From NCBI GenBank assembly GCA_025345505.1, contig JANVCC010000120.1, positions 7,881,834 to 7,945,833 of the forward strand: a stretch of DNA of 64,000 nucleotides. The letters run 5' to 3'. The notes under the pieces are model-generated. The model ran no database searches. It was not told the DNA's origin and saw only the letters and a program-made list of their open reading frames with translations. Each line of letters starts with the position of its first letter. The first letter of the stretch is position 1. Below, in pieces: positions 10,759 through 23,400 of this stretch. Both the position numbers and the translations under genes were made by a program. This stretch comes from Todiramphus chloris collaris. Lineage: Eukaryota; Chordata; Aves; Coraciiformes; Alcedinidae.

Positions 10759-13350
10759 AGACAACAGAACTCAGTTGCTGAAAAAAATAATTTAATGTAC
10801 TGAAAAAAACACTTTCTTCACAATACAGTTGGAGAGGATGAGCAGCAGTAAGTGCAATCAGGCTTCCAACAAGGAAATTAATCACAAATGCCATCTCTAA
10901 CTGATTTGGTATGAGCGGTCCAGGATAGCTCAGCAACACCACACCAACACTTTGCATCTGACAGCTGTGTATTCACGTCCTCGTCCTGCACATGAGGACT
11001 TGGGGCCAAATTAGGAAGTCTGAAGTTCTCAGTTCATTTCAGGAGGCACTTTATTCACCTTTTTATAGTGGTGCCATAGTTTATCTGTTGGATGTTTTCA
11101 AAACAAAGGACTTCTGATAAGCTTTTTAAAACAGCTCACACCAGGAAGCTTTGGGTTTGCTTCTCCCCCACGATTTTTTTTCATTGATAAGACCCCAAGT
11201 GCTATGATCTTCTGCACAGAAAACAAAGCATTGTTCTTAAAGTTCATTTGCAACTGTGCAAGATGGACAAAGAGCATTCAAAGTGTCCTTGAAAAACTGG
11301 GTCCTTTTTTTGCCATTATTCTGTGAGCAAACCAACAGAGGAGCTCATACAGAGCAAGCAGAAAGATGCTTCACTGTAGAACAGCTGTCTCCATTCACGT
11401 GTACCTGGGCTCATCCCAACAACTTGGCACTTTGTGCATACAAACACTGAGACTAGGGACATCTGTTCCTATCAAGGAACGGAGACAAATCTTTCCCCTC
11501 CTTTCATTCTCGTTCATACATTTCTGCTTATACTGTTTGTTCTGAATGAATACACAGGTAAGCAAGAACTTCACAAAGGAACAACATACCAACTATCAAG
11601 TTTTGCACTTACTTCCTAATCCTTATTCTGTTTCCCATTATGTGCAATAAATGTGCATGGATTCTGTACTTGGAGTGAACTCTCAGTCTATGGTTTGGAC
11701 AAAGGAAAAAGAGATAAGAAAGTCCAGATTTCATTCCTGAGTTTGCTACACTAGTGGGTAAAGTATTGTCTGTCTCAGACAGCCCACCCACGCAACAGGA
11801 ATAATTAAGCTGAGAAAGTTGAATTTGTAAAGTGTTTTGAGATCCCCGTATGACCAACAGTAAGAAAACGAAAAAAAGTGCACTACTGGGCAGTGAAAAG
11901 TCGCAGCCAAATACAAGAGCATGAAAGGAGGATCCTGTTACTTCTGGCTACAAGATACTTGATAACAGAGCTTTTGCTGGAAGGTCACAGTTATCCCCTG
12001 ACAGGCTTGCCTTTGACTTAACTAGTTTTTCAAAAGTAGTTGGGTTCACTTTTAAAAATCAGGTAAGGAGTATTTCCAAGTTCATCTCCTGAACCTGTGA
12101 CACACCCTTAAGTCACCTTCCTGGTATTCAAAACCTCTGTTGTGTGCCCTACTGTAATTACCAGGCAGCCACTGCCTCGGGATAAATCTAATAGACTTTT
12201 TGGAACACTCAGATTAAAACTTACCTATCAACTCACTGCAGTGCTTTAGCTCTCCCTAAATCTGTACTTTGGAGAGAATTTATGACCAGGAATTGCATTT
12301 TGCAAAATGATTAAAGTTACCAAACATCCATAAAAAGTTGCAGTTGTAGATATAATTTTTTTGAAAGTCTGCTTAATTTATGAGAGGTGGAAGGTTTATT
12401 GTCATTCAGAGTCCACAGTGATGCAGCAATTTAACATTCTGCTGAAGCTGTACACAGCTGCTGTCTCATTTATGACTTTTTACACGTTTTAAAATTGCCA
12501 TGTTTGTAACTGGAGGCATCTGCACAGTGGGAAGGGGGGAGGGAGAAAACAGACTCCCCATACTGTTCCCTACCCTACTGTTAAAATGTGAAGCAGGTCA
12601 TGTTCCTTCTAACAATATTGTGAACTACGCAGCGAGCTTCAGCACTTACTCTAAATACAGAGTGTCCCTCTCTCCTCTCCACCCCTAACCCGCAGTACAA
12701 TAAAATTAAACACACACGTAAACTCCCCTGGCACCAGTCCAGCACTGGAGGTCCTACCTTTTGCAAGGACAACAGACTGCCATATTATCGTAAATGGGAA
12801 GTATTTCAGTCTGCCTGTTCTCAGCAATGGGAGGGTATGTCTGATGACACAAGCCAGTGACCTGCACATCCATAAAGTACGGTCTTTTAGCCTTTCATTA
12901 AGTTTAACACTCTTTTTCTAACAGAAGACGTTCTCTAATTCTGCCCTGCCTAAGTGTTCTTCCCCACATTGCAGGCAGCAGGGGAAGCGAAGGTTTCCAT
13001 CATCAACTTACAGCCAATTGCCCATCATTTCAAAGAAACAGATGAAGTGCTTCTCTGGACATTAAATCTGCTTTGTGATGACAGGTTTTCTGTGCAGGGG
13101 GAACTGCAAGCTTCCCAAGAGGACAACCACTGTCTCTTTAAGGGCTACAATATAGCATCAGAAACCCTACACAACTCGAATTACATTTCTTTCAGTCATC
13201 CTGAGTCTTCCTAATGGCTTAACAGTTCTTCCCCATAGATCACTTCCTGGTTTCTTCTTCTAGGTCTCTCATCACTTCCCTATCAGTCCACTTCCACCCA
13301 CATATGTACACTTTGAAGCCTGTCAGATGGAAGCACTCCAACAGTCTTAA

Positions 13351-13668
13351 CACAGGATCAGAGAATGGTTGAGGCTGGAAGAGACTTCTGGAGGTCATCT
13401 GGTCCAATCTCCCTAGAACTGGTTTCCCAGCCCCATGTTCAGGCAGCTTTTGGCTATACCAAGAATGGAGGCTCCATGGTTTCCCTGGGCACTCTGCATC
13501 CGTGCTTGGTCACTCTCACAGCAAGAGACTCTTGTGTTTCAGCTTGTGCCCATTGCCTCCTGTCCTGTCACCTGCCATCACTGAAAATAGCCTAGCCTCA
13601 TTATCACATCCTCCCTTCAGATCCCTACACATTGGTAAGATGCCCCCCAGCAGCTACAGATTAAAGTC
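13351..13668 (-). mobile_element. CR1 LINE fragment, 3' part
   Basis: The plus strand begins cacaggatcagagaatggtt, then 'gaggctggaagagacttctg' and 'gaggtcatctggtccaatct', the complement of a CR1 3' UTR. It continues through the region complementary to the ORF2 C-terminus ('gtgcccattgcctcctgtcc') to about 13668. Point changes and small indels have destroyed any reading frame. It is 5'-truncated like the other copies here. Sense strand is minus. Confidence 0.88.
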
Positions 13669-14369
13669 TCTGCGTTGTCGTCAGGTAAAAAGCAATACTT
13701 GTGCTGTTCATCGGCACCAACTGCTTGGTGTGAACAGGCAACCCAGTACTGTATCAGGTAAGAGAGTGCCATCTTTCTATGTCTAGAGGTGTGTGTATCG
13801 AAATGCTAAGAAGCTCTTAACATTGCTTAAAGTTCAAGCTTTTCATTCTGCATGCAGGTCAGTTTCTTTCCCATGGTGCAGCAAGTTCACCCCGACTCTT
13901 CAAAAAACTTTTGACAGAGACATGGAGAGTTTTGATTAAACAGCAATAAAAGCTACCAGCACTGAGTTAAAGACAGACAACAACAGCTCATGCTGAGTCA
14001 GTGTAAACGCTGGACATTGAAAACGTGTAAATGGCCATTTGGAAAATGGTTATTTACTACCTATTGCTTGATAAGATTTTCTCTCATTTGGAAATTGAGC
14101 CAGTTGTAGACATGAGATTGGACATAAGATATCTTGATCACCATTCCAAGTCCTTTCAACTGTTCCCCATACAGTCTGCAGCTTGTTAGCTATTGATGTT
14201 TGGACAAGCATCATCACTGCCCTGTGCTCATCAAAACCGAACCACTGAGATTTCCAAGGTCACACTAGTGCATCACCCACCTCTCCAAGCTGAGAGGTGT
14301 GCAATAGAGTAGAAGGATGCCTCACCTATTTGCCTATCCTGATATTATCAATAATTCCTTTATCTTACT
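13669..14369. other. Unannotated spacer
   Basis: No gene, repeat family or strong motif cluster recognised in these 700 bases. Confidence 0.5.
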
Positions 14370-14830
14370 TTGTGTTAGTTCATGTTTTCATTTTACCAAG
14401 ATAGACTTGTGTTTATAAATGAAAACTAATTAAAGACATTTTGATTTATCCCTGTAAGAACTACAGTCTCTTCCCCTTCAGCATTAAAATTTTCCAGCTT
14501 AATTGAATTCTACACTGTGTTTATGATGTAATTTTAAGAATCCCTAAAAACAAACTCAAAAGGCTCTTTTCATTACTTCTGAATTTCTTTCACAATAGGC
14601 AGTCTTTTATCTATGGAGAAGGCTGGAGTTCCTGTCAATTGTAATATCCAAATGATGCTTAATAACTGGAGTGAAGTCAAAAGGAGCCACAACAACGAGG
14701 AATTGGAGATTAGCAGCGGTAATCATGGACTAATTGAAACAATAACCTATTAACTGGTGTCTTGGTGGTCCTTGCAGGCACAGGAAGCTATACGTAACTG
14801 AAGCTGGCATTACTAAACATATAGACCTGT
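14370..14830. promoter_or_regulatory. Candidate conserved non-coding element
   Basis: Repeat-free, AT-rich segment packed with homeodomain-type sites. It includes an inverted pair GATTA...TAATC at 14708-14724 (seven-base spacer) immediately followed by ctaattga, plus several AATTAAAG and TTAATT words around 14425-14510. Paired TAATC/GATTA words are the K50 (Otx/Pitx/Gsc-like) recognition pattern. No open frame of note. Conservation and function are inferred from texture and motifs only. Confidence 0.35.
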
Positions 14831-15889
14831 CCTTCTTAATGAAATCCTTTTATTGTCAGGAAGAGACCTCACACTTTCCCTTTCTGTGAGAATATAAAAC
14901 GTTAATCCCTGACATTTAGTTAATTTTCACAATCAGGAGCACATTTCATGCTAAAAAACTACAAATGACCTATTTTTAAAGTAACATAACCGTTTAGCTC
15001 TGCAGCTTTATCATTAATAGTCACAGAGATGTAAGCTCTTGCTCTATAAGCACATTATTTTGTTGTCTGAGTTTGTTTCCAGAGTAGGTAGTTACTATAT
15101 CATTACAACATGGCATGTTTAAGTAATTACATCAAAATTAATAAAGTGAACATTAACATGTCAGCTTCAGCGCAGCAGCTACAGGGAGCATTCAGAAAGG
15201 TCATCCCTTTTGAGGATATGGTACTTTTTGGACATGGTGATCTTAGAGGTCTTTTGAAACCATGACAATTCTGTGATAAGCAACAGTATCAGTCCTTTAC
15301 AACTTATAGCACGGGCAATTTGTTGTATGAGGGAAGCTGTTACCCTTGTAGAGCGCCCACTGCAATGCAGGGAATATTTCTGCCACTTGACAGAAACTGA
15401 GCAACTGCCCTTCTTTCATTCCCCAAGAAAGGAGGAGGCAGATGTTTGACGAATGGATATGGCAAGTGACCTTAGCCATGTTGCAATCCATAGACAAAAA
15501 ATTAACTGCAGAACTCCACCTACCTGTGCAAAATATGGTACCTGTTCGCTAATTCAGCTAATACTGAAAATGAAAGACCTTGCAGAATTTAACCCTTCAA
15601 AAAGAAACAATCCTTGAAAACAAAAAGTGTGGGAAATCATTAATGTTTACCTCAATAATTCTAGGAAGGGACTGAGTATCAGCACAAGATGTCCCGCAGA
15701 ATATCTGTGCCAGAGTTGAAAGGCTAGCAGCCTAAAATCTGTAGACCAGAGCAGTATACGATGTAAATGTTGTCCATCATAAAAATCAATGGTTCCTTTG
15801 CTAAGTGGTCAATATTTATTTAGCTTTAGCATTGTTTAATTCAATGCATCAATTAAATATAGTGTAATGTCTGATTTGGTCCCAAGCTA

Positions 15890-16290
15890 CTGTTTCTGTT
15901 TGTCGTTACCTCATCTGTTTGATATCACTCATGTCTTTAAGTCTCTGCTCTTTTGTCCCCTTGCATAACTCAAGGACAGAAGTAATTGACGTGAAACTTT
16001 TAAAAATTAATTTCACCGCATATGCCACTAACAGAGAGTGCAAGTCCTCAGCATCATTTATAACTTCATGGTGATTGGCCCTGACAAAATAATACCTTAA
16101 AAACTCACGAAAGTAAATTATGGTCCAGGCAAATGGCTGAATGTGAGCTGGGCCCAAGGCTTGGAGCGCAGCCAGGCAAAAACAAAGTAATGCGCTTTTG
16201 ATATTAATAACAGAGATGATATTGATCTGTAAGCCAGTGTCACTTCTATGCTCAAGCAAGGAGATTGCTTCAGGCATTTAAGTCCACTGA
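15890..16290. promoter_or_regulatory. Candidate conserved non-coding element (open on the minus strand)
   Basis: About 400 repeat-free bases, with an uninterrupted minus-strand frame of 123 codons (15906-16277). The translation (starting MPEAISLLEH) is alpha-helical in flavour but matches no family I recognise, and there is no signal peptide or domain signature. The DNA has homeodomain-like AT words and 'gtgattggccc', which carries a CCAAT box in complement. Either a non-coding conserved element or, less likely, an exon of an unrecognised transcript. Confidence 0.3.
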
Positions 16291-18330
16291 AAGCCACTTT
16301 CCATATAGTCCATTTAATTCTCAGAGTCTTTAATTATATGAAATGGAACCCAGTTAAAGGGCCAGATACCTATTTACTCATCTTAGATATGGGCTGTGAT
16401 TCAGGAAACTGTCAAAAAGGTATATAACTCAATTCTTAGATTTCAAAATACAGCTGTCTTCTTATATGTTTATTTCATCTGTGTATTTCTTTGGCTCAGA
16501 GCCTGCTGGAATTTGTAGGTACAAGGACTCAAATTATAGGATGATATTTTTCAAAAGATCTGAACCTAATCTTCATCTTTTAAAATTTTAGATTTATTTT
16601 TATATTTGTTTTTTTTACACAACAAAAGCAGCTACTCAAAGAGGCAAGCAAACATATCTTACTAAAACACAGGATGGCCTAAAAAATACAGTACAGATAC
16701 ACAATTTGAAAACACCCTCTGTCACATGTACATTTGCACACACCTAAGGATGTACTTGTTTTCCTCAAACAAAAGTGATCAGATTTGCATAAACAGATGA
16801 CTTGCATTAAATCTACTAGAAGAAGTTGACCCTTAAATTTTTTTCCCCAAGGATGGATACTGAGGAGTGCCAGAGATTGCTCATATTTCTCCTATGTCCT
16901 TATGTGCTCAGAGGACAGAATTTTCTAGGGCTAAGGGATGGGGAAGTTGAGTGCGCATGGGACAGCATAAAGGAGAAACCAGGAAGCCAGTCAATACACG
17001 GAAGTTAAAAGAGATCACGTGGTCAATGCCACAGTGTAGTCAAGTTGTCATGCTGTTAAATAATCCATCAACCTCTGAACTCATTAACCTCATGAGTTCA
17101 AACTTCTCTTATGTCCCAAATGAGAAGGGTCTAAGAAAAATCAATGTTATTGCTAGTCTTTGTATCACAAAAACACATTTCTCTGTTGCAAGCAACTGCT
17201 GTAGCTTATACAGCTGACTGTCACGTGTGTTGCACATAACGTTTCTCCTGTAACTTTCAATAGCTTGTCTGTTGGGGTGATTCTAAGTGGAAAGGTTTTA
17301 GCTCCTCAACCAGTGTGGATGCTAAGTTCAGCTCCTAAAGATGAAGAAAAAAAGGGTCCACTAACTGGTACATTAAAAGAATTAAAATTCTAAGTCTTGC
17401 CATGTGGTGGTGGAATATTATTGTCATTCTGTATATACTTGAAGAGAAGAAGCCAGGAGCAAACTGAGACGAACAAGAAACAACTAGTTGTTTTTGTTGG
17501 TAATTTAGCTATGAGAGAGGCTGCAAGAAAGGCAGTCTGCTGGTTTGTCTGAAAGGCACCCCTGCTGCATTTCTCTAATGGATATATTGGTACAAAATGA
17601 GCAAAACACTGAAAGATAAAGTGTACCGGAAAACAGTAAAGAACAAAAAACAGTATTGCAAATGCTACCAGCCAAACATCCACAAATATACTGTCTGCAG
17701 TCAACATTTGTTCATTTTAATAAGAGTAGCTGTGAAGGAAAAAGCTATAAGGATTTGGTGCTATGCCAGTGTACATTTTACCTCTGTAATCTGTCGTGTT
17801 TCTCTCTTAATTTGTGTAAATAAACAAGACTGGCCATCTGCCTACTTTAGGTGAGGTGTTTGCATGCCCTTTTACATTGTCTTCTGGTTTTTGACTGGAA
17901 ACCCCTCAAATGAAAGAGTTAACTCACTTTCTATATTAAATATTTACATAAAAATGTTCAGGAAGGTGTGTGTAAATTATAAATAATGTAAGGCAGGACT
18001 GGTCTCGGTTAGAGCTAAGAGACCCAAATTGTATCATCATAATACATTATTCACATATAATGCATCTATTCTCCTCCATTAGTGTTACTAGAAAAAGCCC
18101 CTGAGTGCTTAAGTTGAATTTGGAAGACTGTAATAAATGTGAGACAAACAAATAGCAGTGGGGATGCATCTGTAGTTAAACAAGTGTAAATTAAAGCCTA
18201 GCCTAATTCCTCCAAACTACATGTAGGACAAACATGACACTCTCCAGAAACAAGAGATCAGTTACAAACTGAAAAAAAGAAGACACAATAAATCTGAAGT
18301 ATTTCATACAGTTCTCCCTGACTCTCCACA
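16291..18330. other. Unannotated stretch
   Basis: Two kilobases with nothing I can assign. The frames at 17390-17707 (minus, 105 codons) and 17597-17854 (plus, 85 codons) overlap each other antiparallel and look like chance frames in AT-rich sequence. An octamer word atttgcat is at 16783-16790. Confidence 0.55.
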
Positions 18331-18331
18331 T

Positions 18332-18378
18332 CCCCCCCCCCCCCCCCCAAAAAAAACAAACAAAAAAACCCCAAGGGT
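18332..18378. repeat. Poly(C)-poly(A) homopolymer junction
   Basis: Seventeen consecutive C (18332-18348) run directly into A runs with single C interruptions and end in AAAAAAACCCCAAGGG. The complement is a long G run, able to form G-quadruplexes. It is a likely site of length error in replication and sequencing, so the exact count should be distrusted. Confidence 0.85.
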
Positions 18379-20030
18379 TTCCATGGAGAACAGCATTATG
18401 CTGAATATTGTCCAGCAAAGTTAGACTTAAACAACCTTTGTGTTGTGACAGAAAATGAAAAATGTAGAAAACTCAAATTTAAAAATCACACTTGCTCCTA
18501 ATGCCCTGTATGTGTGCTCCTTTTATTGAACAAGCAGAGATACACATTTGGAGTAATTTTCTGCTGCTGGCTTGTGCTGTACAGCTCATACCCTCTAAAC
18601 ATATTCTAAAATAAGTGACGGGTAGAAATGCTTTGGTTCCCCTTTTTAATACAAACCAGAAATGTATGTATGGAAATGTGAAAGTACTGTGAGTGGGCTA
18701 CAGCGCATAGGTATTTACTCAGGACTGTATATGCTCATGCCTCGTTTATACCCATTTATCTTTGTATTTCTATTTCCTCCAAGTTTTAATAGGTGGATTC
18801 TACGCCATTCCTCCTCCGGCCCTCATGATGTACAGAAATTGTACTCTCCCTCCCACCAGTGGGCTCAATTATCTGATAATTTTGAGATCCCCCAACTTTC
18901 ATGGCATCAGTGAGAGACGTAGAACTGAGCTGATGATGAATTGATGTGTTTTCCCATGCTTGTACTTACAGCTTCAATAAAGAGGAATCATATCATTAGA
19001 TATCACCCAAAATTCTTAACCTTGATTTTGACAAACAAAGCCAAAATGCAAAATTAAAAAGAAAACCTAAACAGCAATGTAAAATTATATGTTAAAAAGT
19101 GTGATTAAAAGTTATTGGATGAAAGCATTACTACTGGAAAAATTCCATCAAAAAGCATATACGTAAAAAAGTCACATTTTCAGCAGGCCCCATAAATGAC
19201 TAAATCCCCCAAGAAGTGACCAAGGGGCCTGGTACAAACACAGCCCACCACTCGAGAAACAAAGGCTATGGCCTGAAACACTACAAATACTGGTCAAACA
19301 CAGGATCGCTCTGGTCAGTCTTTGACTCAAGCAGCAGTGGTGAGGTGAACAGCACCAGATGCAAAAGAGAAGGCAGAAAGGGAAGACAAGGCATTCACAC
19401 CCACCTAAAGCGGAGACGGAAAGCAGACCTGCCAAGTCCTTGACAGAAGGATGCACTTGTGTGACAGGCACTCTGCAGACAGGACCCCAGTCTCCTGCAA
19501 GCTCTGGAAAGCCATACCTGTTGCTGTCCCGCATTTTCTCTTCAAGTAGAGAAGTTCTTTTCCCCAGGCCCAAAAAAAACCCCATCATCAACTGATGATT
19601 ACTGAAAGCTTGAGAAGTGATTTATTAATTTCCCACTTGCTCTCAGCCTTGGAACGTGACTGTACTCAGCAGCAGTCACCCGACTCCTTGGGCTACTTTT
19701 GCCAGGTGTTTCCTGGTGCCTCAAGCCTCTGTTTCTTTATTCACGAGGCTTTATATTACTGCAATATACAGAATTGTTTCAATAGTTCTTGGGACACTTT
19801 TTCTGTTTTTTTCTGCTATTTTCCTGGAAGTGAAATAAAGAAACGCCCCCTTCCTCTCAAGAACACAAATATTTATGCCTGTTTGGAGTTCTGACTTACT
19901 TCTCTAGGTAAAACTGAAGTAACTTACATGTGAAAGCAACCTGGATTATGGAGCCAAGCAGGCACGGCAGAGTGAGCACCTGTTAAACTGATAGCTTCTA
20001 TGGCCCATGACTCATGTTCTGCTGACAAAC
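18379..20030. other. Unannotated stretch including a GC-richer open segment
   Basis: No mobile element recognised. Between 19172 and 19591 the base composition rises and a minus-strand frame of 139 codons, the longest in the window, is open, while two plus-strand frames also run through the same place. Its translation is rich in Cys, Leu, Ser and Gly with no domain I know. Simultaneous openness on both strands argues for composition rather than coding. Confidence 0.5.
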
Positions 20031-20165
20031 TGTGGTGGGTTGACCCTGGCACGGCACCAGGTGCCCACCAAGCCCTTCTATCACTCCCCCTGACCACCTT
20101 CAAAGAAGAAAGAAGTCTAAATTCTCAACCAGCAAAGGAAGACAGAGATCAAGACAGATTTGTGG
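20031..20165 (-). mobile_element. Endogenous retrovirus LTR fragment, 3' end
   Basis: The block starts exactly at tgtggtgggttgaccctggc and continues '...caccaggtgcccaccaag' and 'ctatcactccccc'. I recognise this as the terminus of a common avian ERV LTR. From memory of the family, its polyadenylation signal and TATA box lie on the opposite strand, so this is the 3' (U5) end of an LTR in minus orientation. The match fades after about 20095 and can be followed weakly to about 20165 ('gacagagatcaagacag'). The rest of the LTR and all internal retroviral genes are missing. Confidence 0.75.
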
Positions 20166-20435
20166 CTGAATGCAGTTCTTACTATACGCAGACTCTATTG
20201 AGCGTCTACTAGCATGAGTTCTGAGGACAGAAACTAGAAGGTAGATCAGGAATGTCTTGCAAGTATGACAGAAGAGGTAATGGGGATCCCATGCTTAGGC
20301 ATGCACCATCTTCTCCACGCCTTTCTCCATAACCTGTTGGATACCACAATAAAAGCCTCTATATTTCACAGAAAATCCTCAGAGCCAAGAAATGTCTCTA
20401 GAATTCCCCAAAGTTTAAAAACATCAATGTTGCCT

Positions 20436-20497
20436 AAAAAAGAAAAAAAAGAAAAAAAAAGAAAAAAAAAACCCCAAACAAACAAATAAAAAAAACA
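20436..20497. repeat. (GAAAAAAAA)n and A/C-rich tract
   Basis: Three A runs of eight to ten separated by single G, then CCCC, then AAAC repeats. It is another member of the A-run plus CCCC class and nearly pure on one strand over 60 bases. Confidence 0.8.
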
Positions 20498-23400
20498 GGC
20501 AATAAAATCACGAAGGAAAAAAAATGCTAATAAAGCTTCCCAAACAGTCACTGCAGAACTATATGAAGGACTCACCGTCACCATTTTTTTTGGTAAAATG
20601 TACAGCACAACGGGACCCAAATTTCAAGTGGGCAATGTGTATGTTAACTTAGGTAACAACTTTATGATACCCTAGAATACACCCCAGAATCACTAGAGAA
20701 AGTGGACTTCAAATAGCAAACTTTTTTTCCCCTTCTCTTAAGGTTTTCATCCTTCTCCATTCATTAACATCCAATTAGCTCCCAAGCACTTTCCCCAGTG
20801 CTGAGACCTTCTTTTCAACAAAGCAAAACAGTATTACAAAACAACAAAAAACCCTAATCCCACACAAAACCCTCAGTGTAATTAATTAATAGCGACAGAT
20901 TCACAGAAAAGCTGAAAGCAACAGAGAAATCCCCATATAAGCTGAGACTTACAAGAGCTGCTGTGAGCTGAGAATTGCAGCTTTACGGCCCAGAACAGAC
21001 TATTTTACATGATGATGACAACGATGACTGACACACAGATATGTCTGGCAGCACAAAGATCTGGCAGATCCACTGTTGTAGATTCGCCCACTGTTCCAGA
21101 GGATTTCCCTGTCATTCATGTGCTGACTGAAAAGTGTGAATTAAATTAATGCACATATGACATAGGGCGTAGCTATAGAAAAATTACCAAAAGCTCATTT
21201 ACTAATATAGTTTAAATCATCTGTTAATAAAGTAAGCCGTATTTTCTCTACCAGTGTATCTTCTAAATACATAACTGTGTTGTTTTCTTCAATATTTTTC
21301 ATGATATCTCGGTCTCTCTCTTACTAAGAATTCCATAAACAAATAACTGGACTTAGAAACAACCTGATTTAGTAAGACATGAGGATGACTATAAAACCAC
21401 TCTAGTTCTATCATTACACTGAAATCCACTAAATTATTCAGAAAAGATAATTACATTAAGTGAATGTATAAAACTTCATAAAATAAAAAGGAGAGGAAGA
21501 AGCAGACAGGTCTGAAGACCTCATATTTTAATAGAATTTATGTGGAAAAAGACTAGGTTAATCTCATTAAAACGTTTGGTTTTGTTTACGTTCTTTAACT
21601 TACAACACCCATCATTAGCAATTATACTTTTTCAGCCTCCTTCCACAAGTGATTTGCTAGAAATAGAACTGTTCTAAGCTCCCTTGCAATATTTGCATCC
21701 CAGTCTCCCACTGGGACAGCACACAATATTGAGAACCTGAATGCTGACTAAAAATAAGTGGTAAAATAACTGACTTGTTTTCCCAGCTTTTGAAAAGTGC
21801 TGTGTAAAGAACATCCTGAAGTGTGAAAAACGATGTGATTTTTCACAATTACTGCATCACAGAGAAAGGTATTAACTAATGGAACAAAATGGGTTTTTTC
21901 TCCCCAAATTTCAAGGGAAATAATATTACTTATGGGTACATTTATAGGCTTATTTAATGTGCTATGTCCCTTTACGTAAACTTGCCACAGAGGATTTATC
22001 CCGCCCCCTCCCCTCCCCAATTGTTTACAAGTATGTAAGGAGCACAAAAGGTCCACTATCCAGGATACAAACCCTGGCAGCTTAGGCTAACAAAGTGGCT
22101 GACAAGAAGAGACTGGGTGATGCAAATGAATGAATTGTTCACAATATATTCTTGTTACAGATAGCAGAATTCTAAAAATGAACAATATTCAGTTCAAAGA
22201 AATTAGGAATAATATTAGCATAAAAATACTATGACTGCACTGTGAAAGCATTGGAAAAGGTAGTGGATATCAACTATTTAATTATTTCCAAATACTTTAT
22301 CATATATCTAGAAGTAATAACTCAATTTTATGCCACTTTCATGGAAATATATTTCATTATTTTCTTACTTTTTTTAGTTTTGCATCATTCTGTTCCATTT
22401 AATGAATACACGGATTTTAAATTTTAGGTGAATAGTCCTTGCAACTGAACACAAAAGGGAAATGATGCAGATAGCATTATGGTCCCTCTTCTCCTTGCAT
22501 TAGGTTGGAAATGATATGCAGTAAGGATTATGCTTTGTTTAAAGCTGAGTCCCTGCCTCTAAAAGAATACATTATACAAATCTTCTAATGTTGTTGAAAT
22601 TCCCCAAAACTTGATTGTGTCAGACATAATGTGGCAATGAGGTTCTTTTCCCTACCTTATGCCAAATAAATATCTAATATCAGAGAGTATAACCTTGGAA
22701 AAGTATACACCAGGGAACACCCCTCACGTCAATAATTCATAGTGCTGTTGGTGGGAAGGTACATTCAGCTAGCCCCTAACATTACATAGAATATATTAAT
22801 GCCCAGGCAGCCACTGTTCTGCAGAGAGGCAGTGGGGGGAAGGGGAGAGCACAAGAGGGGACTGACTTCCTTTTCAGGCCTGTTAAAAAAACCAAACACC
22901 TCAGAATTTTTCAAAGTACCACTGTCTACAAAAAGCAAAACAAACAAGACCCCCTCCTCAACAAGTCCATGATCATAATTATTTGAAGGACACAGCATGT
23001 GTAATATACATCTTTACACACGTGTGTGCTACAGAGATTTGTTTTGCATTTTCTCACTGTAGGAAACACGGGGTTAGCTTCCCTGGTTCAGCGCAGACAA
23101 AATTATACTGCAGAGAAACTGAAGTAACGCACTGATGAATGAGGCCCCCAGGAGTCCACATATTAATTCTACTAATGTTAATCCAAAAATCAATACATTC
23201 AGGTCCAGTGATGTTTCTATAAGCAAAAATACAGGTGCCATTCAAATGAGCTCAAAATAAATAAGATAATTTTTGGATAGAATGTATCTGCCTTAAAGAT
23301 GATTGCAATTTTAATTAAAGACAAAATGAGTAGATTTTAATAGAGTTTGGGGTCTTCTGCATTCCTGCTTGCTCTTTAACTATTATAGTTTTAATGATTT

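Larger units (their letters stand above)
7481..13350. other. Unannotated stretch, no gene recognised
   Basis: Nearly 6 kb with no recognisable mobile element. Short open frames of up to 102 codons occur on both strands and match nothing I know. Simple-sequence items are the T/G-rich tract at 9930-9979 and the A-rich tract at 10718-10758. The 12340-12490 part has mildly enhancer-like character (CAGCTG, CATTTATGA words), but too little to call. Confidence 0.55.

Noticed and set aside
18762..18944. Pro-rich frame beginning near 'ggtggattctacgcc', considered as a pseudogene fragment
   Set aside because: No parent protein recognised; only 60 codons.
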